A DNA stretch of 5,003 bases from Nitrospirota bacterium (GTDB taxonomy: Bacteria; Nitrospirota; Nitrospiria; Nitrospirales; UBA8639): positions 1 through 5,003 of the forward strand of contig JAOUGQ010000229.1 of NCBI GenBank assembly GCA_029865515.1, read 5' to 3'. Shown here piece after piece: positions 1 through 5,003 of the stretch. The position numbers and the translations under genes were made by a program. The number at the start of each line of letters is the position of its first letter. Position 1 is the first letter of the stretch. A model generated the notes under the pieces. It was not told where the DNA came from and made no database searches. It saw only the letters and a list, made by a program, of their open reading frames with translations.

Positions 1-285
1 TTCGGCCTGCAGGATCACCGCTTCGACTTTTTCACGATCTGCCGATTGCAGCTGTAAGCCATCCGGCACAGCTTCAACTAAATACCCGCCAGGCTGGATG
101 ACCGTGTCCCGCCCTTCAGGGGTCAGAAAATGAACCTCCCTCTCGAATTCGACTATTTTCTGGAACTCAATGGGCCTGGCGTCTTGCTCATTTCCGGAAT
201 CCTTGAGATGCGGGGATGTACAGCCAGAAAGGACCACACTAAAAAACACCGCACTCATAAATGAGTCAACAAAAGAAACACGCAT
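1..285 (-). CDS. Small lipoprotein of unknown function, C-terminus beyond left edge
   Basis: This is the 5' part (95 codons) of a minus-strand gene that stays open to the window edge. The start is the ATG at 285, chosen because AAAGGAGG lies 10 nt upstream and a lipoprotein signal peptide follows at once. The peptide has one Arg at residue 2, a hydrophobic stretch at about residues 11-19, and the lipobox LSGC with Cys22. The +2 residue is Thr, which in diderms fits transport to the outer membrane. The mature part is charged and contains FLTPEGRD (54-61), then VIQPGGYLVEAVPDGLQL (62-79). Such a Pro-Gly-containing beta-rich stretch looks like a small envelope domain, but I cannot name a family. 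It is divergent from the large WD40-caspase lipoprotein gene, so the two may be co-regulated. Asp7 inside the signal region is slightly unusual. The lipoprotein call is fairly sure; the function is unknown. Confidence 0.8.
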   Translation of the reverse strand, partial: MRVSFVDSFMSAVFFSVVLSGCTSPHLKDSGNEQDARPIEFQKIVEFEREVHFLTPEGRDTVIQPGGYLVEAVPDGLQLQSADREKVEAVILQAE

Positions 286-295
286 TGAGGTAGGT

Positions 296-303
296 CCTCC
301 TTT
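296..303 (-). promoter_or_regulatory. Ribosome binding site of the left lipoprotein gene
   Basis: Read on the minus strand this is AAAGGAGG, an almost ideal anti-SD match, 10 nt before the ATG at 285. It decides the start of the gene. It contrasts with the divergent caspase gene, which has no recognisable SD. Confidence 0.8.
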
Positions 304-310
304 GGGAAAA

Positions 311-338
311 AAGATACCAAGTGGTGTAATGGAGTCAC
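311..338 (-). promoter_or_regulatory. Candidate promoter for the left lipoprotein gene
   Basis: On the minus strand GTGACT (338-333) matches TTGACA at 4 of 6 positions. It is followed after 16 nt by TATCTT (316-311), 4 of 6 to TATAAT. Transcription would start near 303-305, on the edge of the SD, leaving a leader of only about 20 nt. The match is weak and this is only a candidate. Confidence 0.22.
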
Positions 339-400
339 TCTTTCCCACCACAAAAAATTTCTCTCCTTATCTGTTGATCTATAGGATTTGTCGTTCCTTC

Positions 401-470
401 CCAAGAAAGGGTTCAAAAGACTCAGGCCTCATGGTATAAAAGAATGGCTTTTTGTTCTACCTTTTCTTGG
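401..470. repeat. Imperfect inverted repeat, arms of 10 and 11 nt
   Basis: The left arm CCAAGAAAGG (401-410) is the reverse complement of the right arm CCTTTTCTTGG (460-470) apart from one extra T in the right arm. The arms are separated by 49 nt. The loop holds a TATAAA box (435-440) and a weak internal hairpin, AAAAG-aatgg-CTTTT (438-452). If transcribed, the whole could fold as a bulged leader hairpin. As DNA it could be a paired operator. No coding explanation is apparent. Confidence 0.4.
412..440 (+). promoter_or_regulatory. Candidate distal sigma70-type promoter, plus strand
   Basis: TTCAAA (412-417, 4 of 6 to TTGACA) is followed after an ideal 17-nt spacer by TATAAA (435-440, 5 of 6 to TATAAT). 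A start near 447 would give the caspase gene a leader of roughly 185 nt containing the stem-loop at 482-500 and the palindrome at 530-543. It lies inside the inverted repeat 401-470. AT-rich DNA yields such matches by chance, so confidence is modest. Confidence 0.33.
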
Positions 471-481
471 AGTTACGCTAT

Positions 482-504
482 TTCCCAATGTTTTTGGGGA
501 TTTT
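482..504 (+). terminator. Weak terminator-like stem-loop in the leader region
   Basis: TTCCCAA (482-488) pairs with TTGGGGA (494-500) around a 5-nt loop. Five pairs are Watson-Crick, then come one T-G wobble and one T-A pair, and TTTT (501-504) follows. This resembles a short intrinsic terminator or attenuator lying between the distal promoter candidate and the caspase gene. There is no plus-strand gene just upstream that needs terminating, so if real it would act on leader transcripts. The stem is short and the U-tract brief. Confidence 0.22.
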
Positions 505-525
505 CATCCAAGATCGAGGGTGTAT

Positions 526-556
526 TCACGTACAAATATGTACCAACTGTCACGTA
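526..556. promoter_or_regulatory. Possible operator: palindrome flanked by TCACGTA direct repeats
   Basis: GTACA-aata-TGTAC (530-543) is a perfect 5-bp inverted repeat with a 4-nt centre. The heptamer TCACGTA occurs at 526-532, overlapping its left arm, and again at 550-556, 24 bp further on. Dyad symmetry plus a repeat spaced a little over two helical turns apart is typical of transcription-factor sites. It lies 20-50 bp upstream of the proximal promoter candidate. I cannot assign a regulator. Confidence 0.35.
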
Positions 557-574
557 ACATTTTTCCGGAACTTT

Positions 575-603
575 TTCCCAAGATTCAAAAATTTCTATAT
601 AGT
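575..603 (+). promoter_or_regulatory. Candidate proximal promoter of the caspase gene
   Basis: TTCCCA (575-580, 4 of 6 to TTGACA) and TATAGT (598-603, 5 of 6 to TATAAT) are separated by exactly 17 nt. Transcription would begin near 610 and give a leader of about 20-25 nt before the ATG at 633. This is the better placed of the two plus-strand candidates, and the possible operator at 526-556 lies directly upstream. Confidence 0.4.
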
Positions 604-632
604 TTGTTTTCCTACTCACAAAATTTAACCTT

Positions 633-3600
633 ATGAATAATCCATCCGGCCTACGCATGAGGACAGCCAAACACTTCCTGCGTGTTTTTCTTGGCCTTCT
701 CATAGGTCTGTTCTTCCTGTTTCTCGCAGGATGTGGCTCCCCATCAGGGTCCCATGAAAAAAGATCCCGGCCTTCCACCTCTCCCCAAATTACCGATCAG
801 GACGTCCAAACCATGATGCAGCAGGTGATGGGAAAAACCTCCGTCGGAGAAATCCCAGTCACGGAAGACGGTGTGCAAGTGGTCATTCAACAGGGACATA
901 CAGGATTCATTCAAGCCCTCGCCATGAGCCCCGACGGACGTTATGTCATTTCGGGTGGAGTGGATGAGACGGCAAAACTGTGGGATCTCGCGAGCGGGCA
1001 GGAACTGCAATCCTTTCCGGGGTTCGGCATGTTAGGTCCCCGGTATCTAACCTTTTCCAAAGATTCTCGAATGGTGGTTGCCGCTGATTTACAACGGGTC
1101 AAGGTCTTTGATGTTTCGACAGGTCGGGAACTGCGAACGCTCACCCCTTTGCTCATCGAACGTGTCGCCATTAGTGGCAACGGCCAGTGGATGGCAGCAT
1201 CAGGGCAACAGATGAAGGAAAATAAAAGCCAACGAAAAATGGGGCTATGGGACCTCCGAACCGGCCAAACTCTCCCTGAACTTCCCGATTCTGAAGACCA
1301 TTCCCCTCTTGCATCAGATCCCGACGGGATGTTTCTGGTCACACAACAGAGAGAGAATGGAGGAAAACTAGTCCTATGGGATCTAGCCGGCCGTAAGGCG
1401 ATTAGAGAATTGGGAAGTGCTCCTGATGTCTTTTTGGCCGCCGTTTCCCCAGGTGCAATTCTCCTGGCCACCCAAGGTGAAGAGGACGGCATTCTCACGG
1501 TCAGAGAGACCACAACTGGAGAGGTTCTTTATCAGAAAAAGCCGTCTGATCCAGAAAATGCGATAGGGACCAGCCTGGCATTCAGCCCGGACGGCCGGTT
1601 ATTAGGGTTGGCTTCCTTCACAAGTGGGATCAAAATTTTTGATGCAGAAACCGGGAAACAACAAACAGAGATTTCCGGAACAGCCATTAATTTCAGCCCG
1701 GATAACAAGAGCCTCATTCTAGCCAAACAGACGGGTGGCGCCCCTGTGCTCCGAGATATGGAGTCGGGGAAGGAAAGAGCCATTGCGGCGGGGGCCTCTC
1801 CCGTGCAAGATTTTACAATCACTCCAGACGGTCAGACATTGATTGCCGGTATGCGTGATCACACCGCGAAGGTCTGGAATCTCAAAACCGGAGAGATTAC
1901 GGGCTTAATACCGGGGCCAGCCTCAGGCTCCGTCTCCGTTTCTTCCGATGGCAGGCTGGTGGCCACGGGTGGACTCCATGGAGAGGCCACTGTATGGGAC
2001 GCGGATACCCAACAACCCGTCAAAACCCTCTTTAAGGGAAACCCCGATCTTTGGCACTCAGTCTTCGTCCGTTTCACGCCGGATGGCCATGCACTCGCTG
2101 TCGGTATTCATAACCGGGTCACTCTTTGGGACACCCGTAACTGGAAACAACTTTGGGCCATTGACATCCCCCTCAAAAGTTTTTCCCTCACCAACCTGAT
2201 CATGCCTGAACCCGAACTACCACCAGATGTGCCAACAGGGATCCAGGAAATGACGTTTTCACCGGACGGCCGGATGCTGGCCCTTTCGACAGAGGGGTTT
2301 GCCGGAGTCTATCACACCTCAACCGGCGATAAGCTGTATGCGATCGGTGGCGGAGGAATGAGCTCCCTCTTTGACCTCGCTCTTTCCGGGTTTGGAAAGA
2401 ACGCGGGGCCCTCATCGGCGAGGATGAATAACCCTCTCGATCTACACAATCAAGTCGCTGGCTTGCGCAATATTAAAACCCTGGCCTTCAGTCCCTCCGG
2501 CCATATGTTATTTTCTGTGGGAATGATGGGCAAACAATTTTGGGAAACCGACTCCGGAAAACCAGCCCCGGGAAGAGTTTCGTCTCTTACGCCGCCGACC
2601 GATCCGAAACAGGCCATGATGGGCATGGAAATCAACTTGAGTCGGGGAGGAGCATTCAGCCCGGACGGAAAAATCGTGGCCTACAGTCACGGACGCCTCA
2701 TTAAATTTGTCGATCTGTCGAGCGGTGAGGAACGCGAACCCTTGTCCGGTCATACAGGCGACATCACATCGCTGACCTATTCTCCAGACGGCCGATTGCT
2801 TTTCAGTGGAGCAAAAGATGGAACCATCAGGGTCTGGGAGGTTCAGACCGGGAAGGAACAGGTCTCCCTCATTTCCATCGGGCGGGAGAACTACGCTGCC
2901 GTGACCCCGGACCAGTACTATCGTTTGTCAAAAAACCGCATTCGGGGAGTCGCCTTCCGCTCAAACGGAAAGCTCTATCCCTTCGACCAGTTCGACCTCC
3001 GGTTTAACCGTCCCGATATTATCCTCGAACGCCTCGGACAATCTTCTGCTGAACTGATTCAAAGCTACCGTCAGGCATACGAAAAACGCTTGAAGAAGAT
3101 GGGACTGACCCAGGAGATGCTGGGAAGCGATTTTCATCTGCCTGAATTGGAAATACTGACAGATTCCATCCCCGTGTCAGTCACATCTCCGGAACTGTCG
3201 ATCAGGGTAAAAGCCGTCGACGGTCAATATACGCTCAACCGGTTGAATGTGTTCGTGAACGATATTCCCGTTTACGGAACCGCAGGGATCCCGCTGCCTT
3301 CCGGAACAACCTCCTCGCATGAACAGGATGTGACCGTCCCTCTGGTCCCCGGCCGGAATAAAATTCAGGTTTCGGTCATGAATCAGCAGGGGACTGAATC
3401 GTTGCGTCAGACCGTCTATACCCGGTTGTCGGCCGAGCATGTCTCCCAGAACATTTACGTGGTGGCGATCGGCGTGAGCCAGTATCAGGACAAGGCGTAT
3501 AACCTGCGATATGCCGCCAAAGACGCCCAGGATCTCGCCAATGTCTATCAGGCCATCGAGGGTCGCCCAGGGACCAATTCCCATGTCCACATCTTGAGCC

Positions 3601-4322
3601 TCACCGACAAAAAAGCCACCAGAGGGGAAATATTGAAGGCCAAAGACTGGCTCATGCAATCACGTATTCAGGATCTTGTGGTGGTCTTTGCCGCCGGCCA
3701 TGGCATGACGGATAAGCAATCCAACTATTATTTCGGCACGCATGATATCGATGCCCAAGACCCGGCCGCTAACGGCCTCCCATATGAAGAATTCGAATTT
3801 CTCCTGGACGGTATTCCTGCCCTTCAAAAAGTTCTGCTCCTTGATACCTGCTTTTCGGGTGAAATCGACAAGGACGAAGCCGTCATCGTGAAGGAGGCGG
3901 ATCCGAATACCTTGCAATCCACGCGTGTCGTCATGCGTAGTTTTCGAGCAACCAGAGGGGTCAGCGTGGTGCCGGACACTGGAAACGAGGAAGGAGCCGG
4001 CCGTCTATCTCCGGAAATCGTACGCTTTCAGCAGGATTGGTTTGCCGATCTCCGTCACGGCACGGGAGCCTCGGTCATTTCCAGCTCCAGCGGGAATGAA
4101 TACAGCCTTGAAGGCCCGCAATGGGGGAACGGAGTGTTTACCTATGCCCTGGTTCAGGGATTAAAACACAGAAAAGCCGATGCCAACGGGGACAACCGGA
4201 TTACCGTCAGCGAATTACAAGGCTTTGTCATCGAACAGGTCCAGCAACTGACTAACGGAGGGCAAAACCCCACCGCTCGCCGGGAAAACCTGGAATACGA
4301 TTTTGCGGTGTACCCGTTTTAA
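633..4322 (+). CDS. Lipoprotein with 14 WD40 blades and a C-terminal caspase-like (C14) peptidase domain
   Basis: The product of 1229 residues should be an envelope-anchored caspase-family cysteine peptidase. A signal peptide (hydrophobic about 18-31) ends in the lipobox LAGC with Cys34; +2 is Gly, fitting the outer membrane. After a polar linker, WD40-like blades span about 88-750. A conserved linker follows, with TPDQYYRLS, LYPFDQFDLRF and RPDIILERLG (793-802), then a probable Ig-like beta-sandwich (about 837-930). The caspase fold starts at NIYVVAIGVSQY (940-951). The dyad is His1023 in AAGHG and Cys1073 in LLLDTCFSGE, both intact. Asp1071, two before Cys, occupies the position that in metacaspases helps bind a basic P1 residue; a basic preference here is inference. 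WGNGVFTYAL (from 1164) is the usual C-terminal core motif. Residues 1183-1194 form an EF-hand-like loop (D-x-N-x-D-x-R-x-T-x-x-E). The start is uncertain: neither ATG 633 nor ATG 657 (Met9) has an SD, and both give a workable signal peptide. The gene stands alone, ending in TAA. Substrate is unknown. Confidence 0.93.
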   Translation: MNNPSGLRMRTAKHFLRVFLGLLIGLFFLFLAGCGSPSGSHEKRSRPSTSPQITDQDVQTMMQQVMGKTSVGEIPVTEDGVQVVIQQGHTGFIQALAMSPDGRYVISGGVDETAKLWDLASGQELQSFPGFGMLGPRYLTFSKDSRMVVAADLQRVKVFDVSTGRELRTLTPLLIERVAISGNGQWMAASGQQMKENKSQRKMGLWDLRTGQTLPELPDSEDHSPLASDPDGMFLVTQQRENGGKLVLWDLAGRKAIRELGSAPDVFLAAVSPGAILLATQGEEDGILTVRETTTGEVLYQKKPSDPENAIGTSLAFSPDGRLLGLASFTSGIKIFDAETGKQQTEISGTAINFSPDNKSLILAKQTGGAPVLRDMESGKERAIAAGASPVQDFTITPDGQTLIAGMRDHTAKVWNLKTGEITGLIPGPASGSVSVSSDGRLVATGGLHGEATVWDADTQQPVKTLFKGNPDLWHSVFVRFTPDGHALAVGIHNRVTLWDTRNWKQLWAIDIPLKSFSLTNLIMPEPELPPDVPTGIQEMTFSPDGRMLALSTEGFAGVYHTSTGDKLYAIGGGGMSSLFDLALSGFGKNAGPSSARMNNPLDLHNQVAGLRNIKTLAFSPSGHMLFSVGMMGKQFWETDSGKPAPGRVSSLTPPTDPKQAMMGMEINLSRGGAFSPDGKIVAYSHGRLIKFVDLSSGEEREPLSGHTGDITSLTYSPDGRLLFSGAKDGTIRVWEVQTGKEQVSLISIGRENYAAVTPDQYYRLSKNRIRGVAFRSNGKLYPFDQFDLRFNRPDIILERLGQSSAELIQSYRQAYEKRLKKMGLTQEMLGSDFHLPELEILTDSIPVSVTSPELSIRVKAVDGQYTLNRLNVFVNDIPVYGTAGIPLPSGTTSSHEQDVTVPLVPGRNKIQVSVMNQQGTESLRQTVYTRLSAEHVSQNIYVVAIGVSQYQDKAYNLRYAAKDAQDLANVYQAIEGRPGTNSHVHILSLTDKKATRGEILKAKDWLMQSRIQDLVVVFAAGHGMTDKQSNYYFGTHDIDAQDPAANGLPYEEFEFLLDGIPALQKVLLLDTCFSGEIDKDEAVIVKEADPNTLQSTRVVMRSFRATRGVSVVPDTGNEEGAGRLSPEIVRFQQDWFADLRHGTGASVISSSSGNEYSLEGPQWGNGVFTYALVQGLKHRKADANGDNRITVSELQGFVIEQVQQLTNGGQNPTARRENLEYDFAVYPF
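894..2882 (+). repeat. Array of 14 divergent WD40-like repeats (coding)
   Basis: This segment of the caspase gene encodes residues 88-750. I count 14 units, each with a hydrophobic strand, a motif related to SPDG, and an ending related to W-D followed by a Thr/Ser-Gly turn. The W-D or equivalent positions are 117, 159, 206, 249, 291, 336, 374, 415, 455, 499, 560, 637, 693 and 735. Blades 1, 3, 4, 8, 9, 10 and 14 keep the Trp clearly; 2, 5, 6, 7, 11 and 13 are degenerate. The array falls naturally into two sets of seven (about 88-387 and 388-750), the usual size of a closed propeller. Longer inserts, rich in Gly, Ser and Asn, sit between blades 11 and 12 (about 566-612). Protein-protein binding or sensing is the known role of such propellers. 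Confidence 0.75.
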
Positions 4323-4480
4323 TCGCGGTTGCCGTCTCTTTCCCTCTTTTTGCCTTTGAAGGAGCCCCACCGATGGTAGACATCCGTTTGGTTCCCTGGC
4401 TTTGAAGCTGGGCGTTTTCCATGAATTGAGGAAGTCTGTAGACCGGTTCCCCCTCGGGTCGGAAATTTGTCCCATTCACA
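4323..4480. other. Convergent intergenic region, no clear terminator
   Basis: These 158 bp separate the stop codons of two converging genes. I looked for a bidirectional hairpin flanked by T and A runs and found only short, weak pairings: GCGG-ttg-CCGT just after the caspase stop, followed by a pyrimidine-rich stretch, and GCTT-tg-AAGC further on. No gene with credible features is visible on either strand. Confidence 0.5.
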
Positions 4481-4934
4481 TCAATTCACTTTGGTCACGG
4501 TTAGAATATTACACTTGGGGCCAGGGCATTCTCCTCGATAGGCATGCACCTGGAATACTTTCCTATTCAGGATGGCATCGGACAGGTATCTAAATTTGGG
4601 ACTTGAGGCATGGATTTTGGTCACACCCTCCTTTTCAAAGAAAACCATCATGGTCATGGTGTGACCCGCCCCCCCAAAAGAATGCTTGTGGTTCCCCAGG
4701 AAGAAATCCCCGGTCCAGCCAAGCACATTCGCCGGGTTGAAGGGTACGAGCGCCCGCGCTCTGTTTGCCTCCGACAAACTCCACGTGCACACCCCAAGAA
4801 TCAAACCTTGCCTTCATGGCACCTCCCCCTTTGCACATCAGGGGATAGTCTTTTGCCCTGGCCTCCACCTCTTCACTGGGAAAGACAAATAGGAACGAGA
4901 GAAAACAAAGTCCTAATATTGGAATAATGTTCAT
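4481..4934 (-). pseudogene. Small secreted Cys-containing protein, broken by a +1 frameshift in a G7 run
   Basis: The frame from ATG 4934 encodes a signal peptide (hydrophobic about 3-18, possible AxA cleavage after Ala27), then YPLMCKGGG (30-38) and LQPGECAWLDRGF (65-77), and stops at 4635 after 99 residues. A second frame continues the same protein: GHTMTMMVFFEKEG, then RYLSDAILNRKVFQVHAY and ILTVTKVN, to the TGA at 4481-4483. The frames differ by one base and overlap at seven consecutive G (minus strand, 4675-4669). Dropping one G joins them as ...PGEPQAFFWGAGHTM... and gives 150 residues. I recall short periplasmic hypothetical proteins with this order of motifs, but no named family. The mature joined product has four Cys, so two disulfides are possible. 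ATG 4934 is preferred over TTG 4940 because GGAG lies 9 nt before it. A sequencing error, a real mutation or slippage could explain the break. Confidence 0.75.
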
Positions 4935-4943
4935 GATCAAATT

Positions 4944-4950
4944 CTCCCCC
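4944..4950 (-). promoter_or_regulatory. Ribosome binding site of the frameshifted secreted-protein gene
   Basis: The minus strand reads GGGGGAG, with GGAG ending 9 nt before ATG 4934 and only 3 nt before the alternative TTG at 4940. This spacing favours the ATG. An intact SD suggests the gene is, or recently was, translated. Confidence 0.6.
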
Positions 4951-5003
4951 TTCGTTTGCGTTGAATTTTCAGGACATCCCTTGAGCCCGCCACCGAGTGC
5001 CCC

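Larger units (their letters stand above)
286..632. other. Divergent intergenic control region, 347 bp
   Basis: This AT-rich stretch lies between the start codons of two divergent lipoprotein genes. The open frames inside it lack SD sequences and credible protein composition, so I read it as non-coding. It carries candidate promoters for both directions, an imperfect inverted repeat with arms near 401 and 460, a small stem-loop at 482-500, and a palindrome at 530-543 flanked by TCACGTA direct repeats. A separate GTGGTG (321-326) and CACCAC (346-351) pair, a 6-bp inverted repeat, frames the candidate minus-strand -35 element. The length exceeds what two simple promoters need, so regulation by DNA-binding proteins or a long 5' leader is plausible. 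Confidence 0.6.

Noticed and set aside
563..570. TTCCGGAA perfect palindrome upstream of the caspase gene
   Set aside because: The same octamer occurs within coding sequence at 192-199 and 1673-1680, so it looks like a common word and not a specific site.
170..636. Overlapping plus-strand open frames upstream of the caspase gene (170-439 and 388-636)
   Set aside because: The first lies largely antisense to the SD-preceded lipoprotein gene, the second starts at TTG without an SD. Neither shows a domain, a signal peptide of normal form or a believable context.
941..1513. 190-codon minus-strand open frame inside the caspase gene
   Set aside because: It is antisense to strong WD40 coding sequence and is rich in Ser, Arg and Pro, as expected of a shadow frame. 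No RBS or domain is seen.
3177..3659. 160-codon minus-strand open frame opposite the Ig-like and caspase region
   Set aside because: The plus-strand frame has clear conserved motifs here; the antisense translation shows none and is a codon-bias shadow.
4325..4350. GCGG-ttg-CCGT hairpin followed by pyrimidines after the caspase stop
   Set aside because: The stem has only four pairs including a wobble and no continuous U-tract, so it does not meet the standard for an intrinsic terminator.
4610..4927. 105-codon plus-strand open frame opposite the small secreted protein
   Set aside because: The minus strand has an SD, a signal peptide and conserved-looking motifs; the plus-strand translation is rich in Pro and Arg with no recognisable feature.
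4937..5002. Possible C-terminal tail of another minus-strand gene, ending in TGA 2 nt before ATG 4934
   Set aside because: The 21 codons end in a very basic tail and would suggest translational coupling, but another frame is also open across this stretch and nothing distinguishes them within the window.

Overview
The window looks like chromosomal DNA of a diderm bacterium. Two genes carry lipoprotein signal peptides whose +2 residue is not Asp, which fits sorting to the outer membrane. Base composition is moderate, by eye a little above 50% GC. Large WD40-caspase lipoproteins are known from several phyla, including Nitrospirota, Cyanobacteria and Proteobacteria. A Nitrospira-like host is my guess from general similarity, not something the sequence proves. 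I see no RNA gene, CRISPR array, insertion sequence or attachment site.

Layout, left to right. (1) Positions 1-285, minus strand: the first 95 codons of a small lipoprotein that runs off the left edge. It has a near-perfect Shine-Dalgarno sequence. (2) Positions 286-632: an AT-rich divergent intergenic region of 347 bp. It holds candidate promoters for both directions, a long inverted repeat, a small stem-loop and a palindrome flanked by direct repeats. (3) Positions 633-4322, plus strand: one dominant gene of 1229 codons. It encodes a lipoprotein with 14 recognisable WD40-like blades (which would make two seven-bladed propellers), a conserved linker, a probable Ig-like beta-sandwich, a caspase-like (peptidase C14) domain with an intact His/Cys dyad, and a C-terminal EF-hand-like calcium loop. 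(4) Positions 4323-4480: a convergent intergenic region with no convincing terminator. (5) Positions 4481-4934, minus strand: a small secreted Cys-containing protein split into two frames by one extra base in a run of seven G (minus strand). Removing one G restores a 150-residue protein. (6) Positions 4935-5003: the ribosome-binding site of that gene and undetermined upstream sequence.

The caspase gene and the left lipoprotein are divergent and share a control region. Both products should be lipid-anchored outside the cytoplasm, so a shared envelope role is possible, but the sequence only suggests it. The most notable points are the extracytoplasmic double-propeller caspase with a calcium loop, the structured divergent control region, and the homopolymer frameshift.
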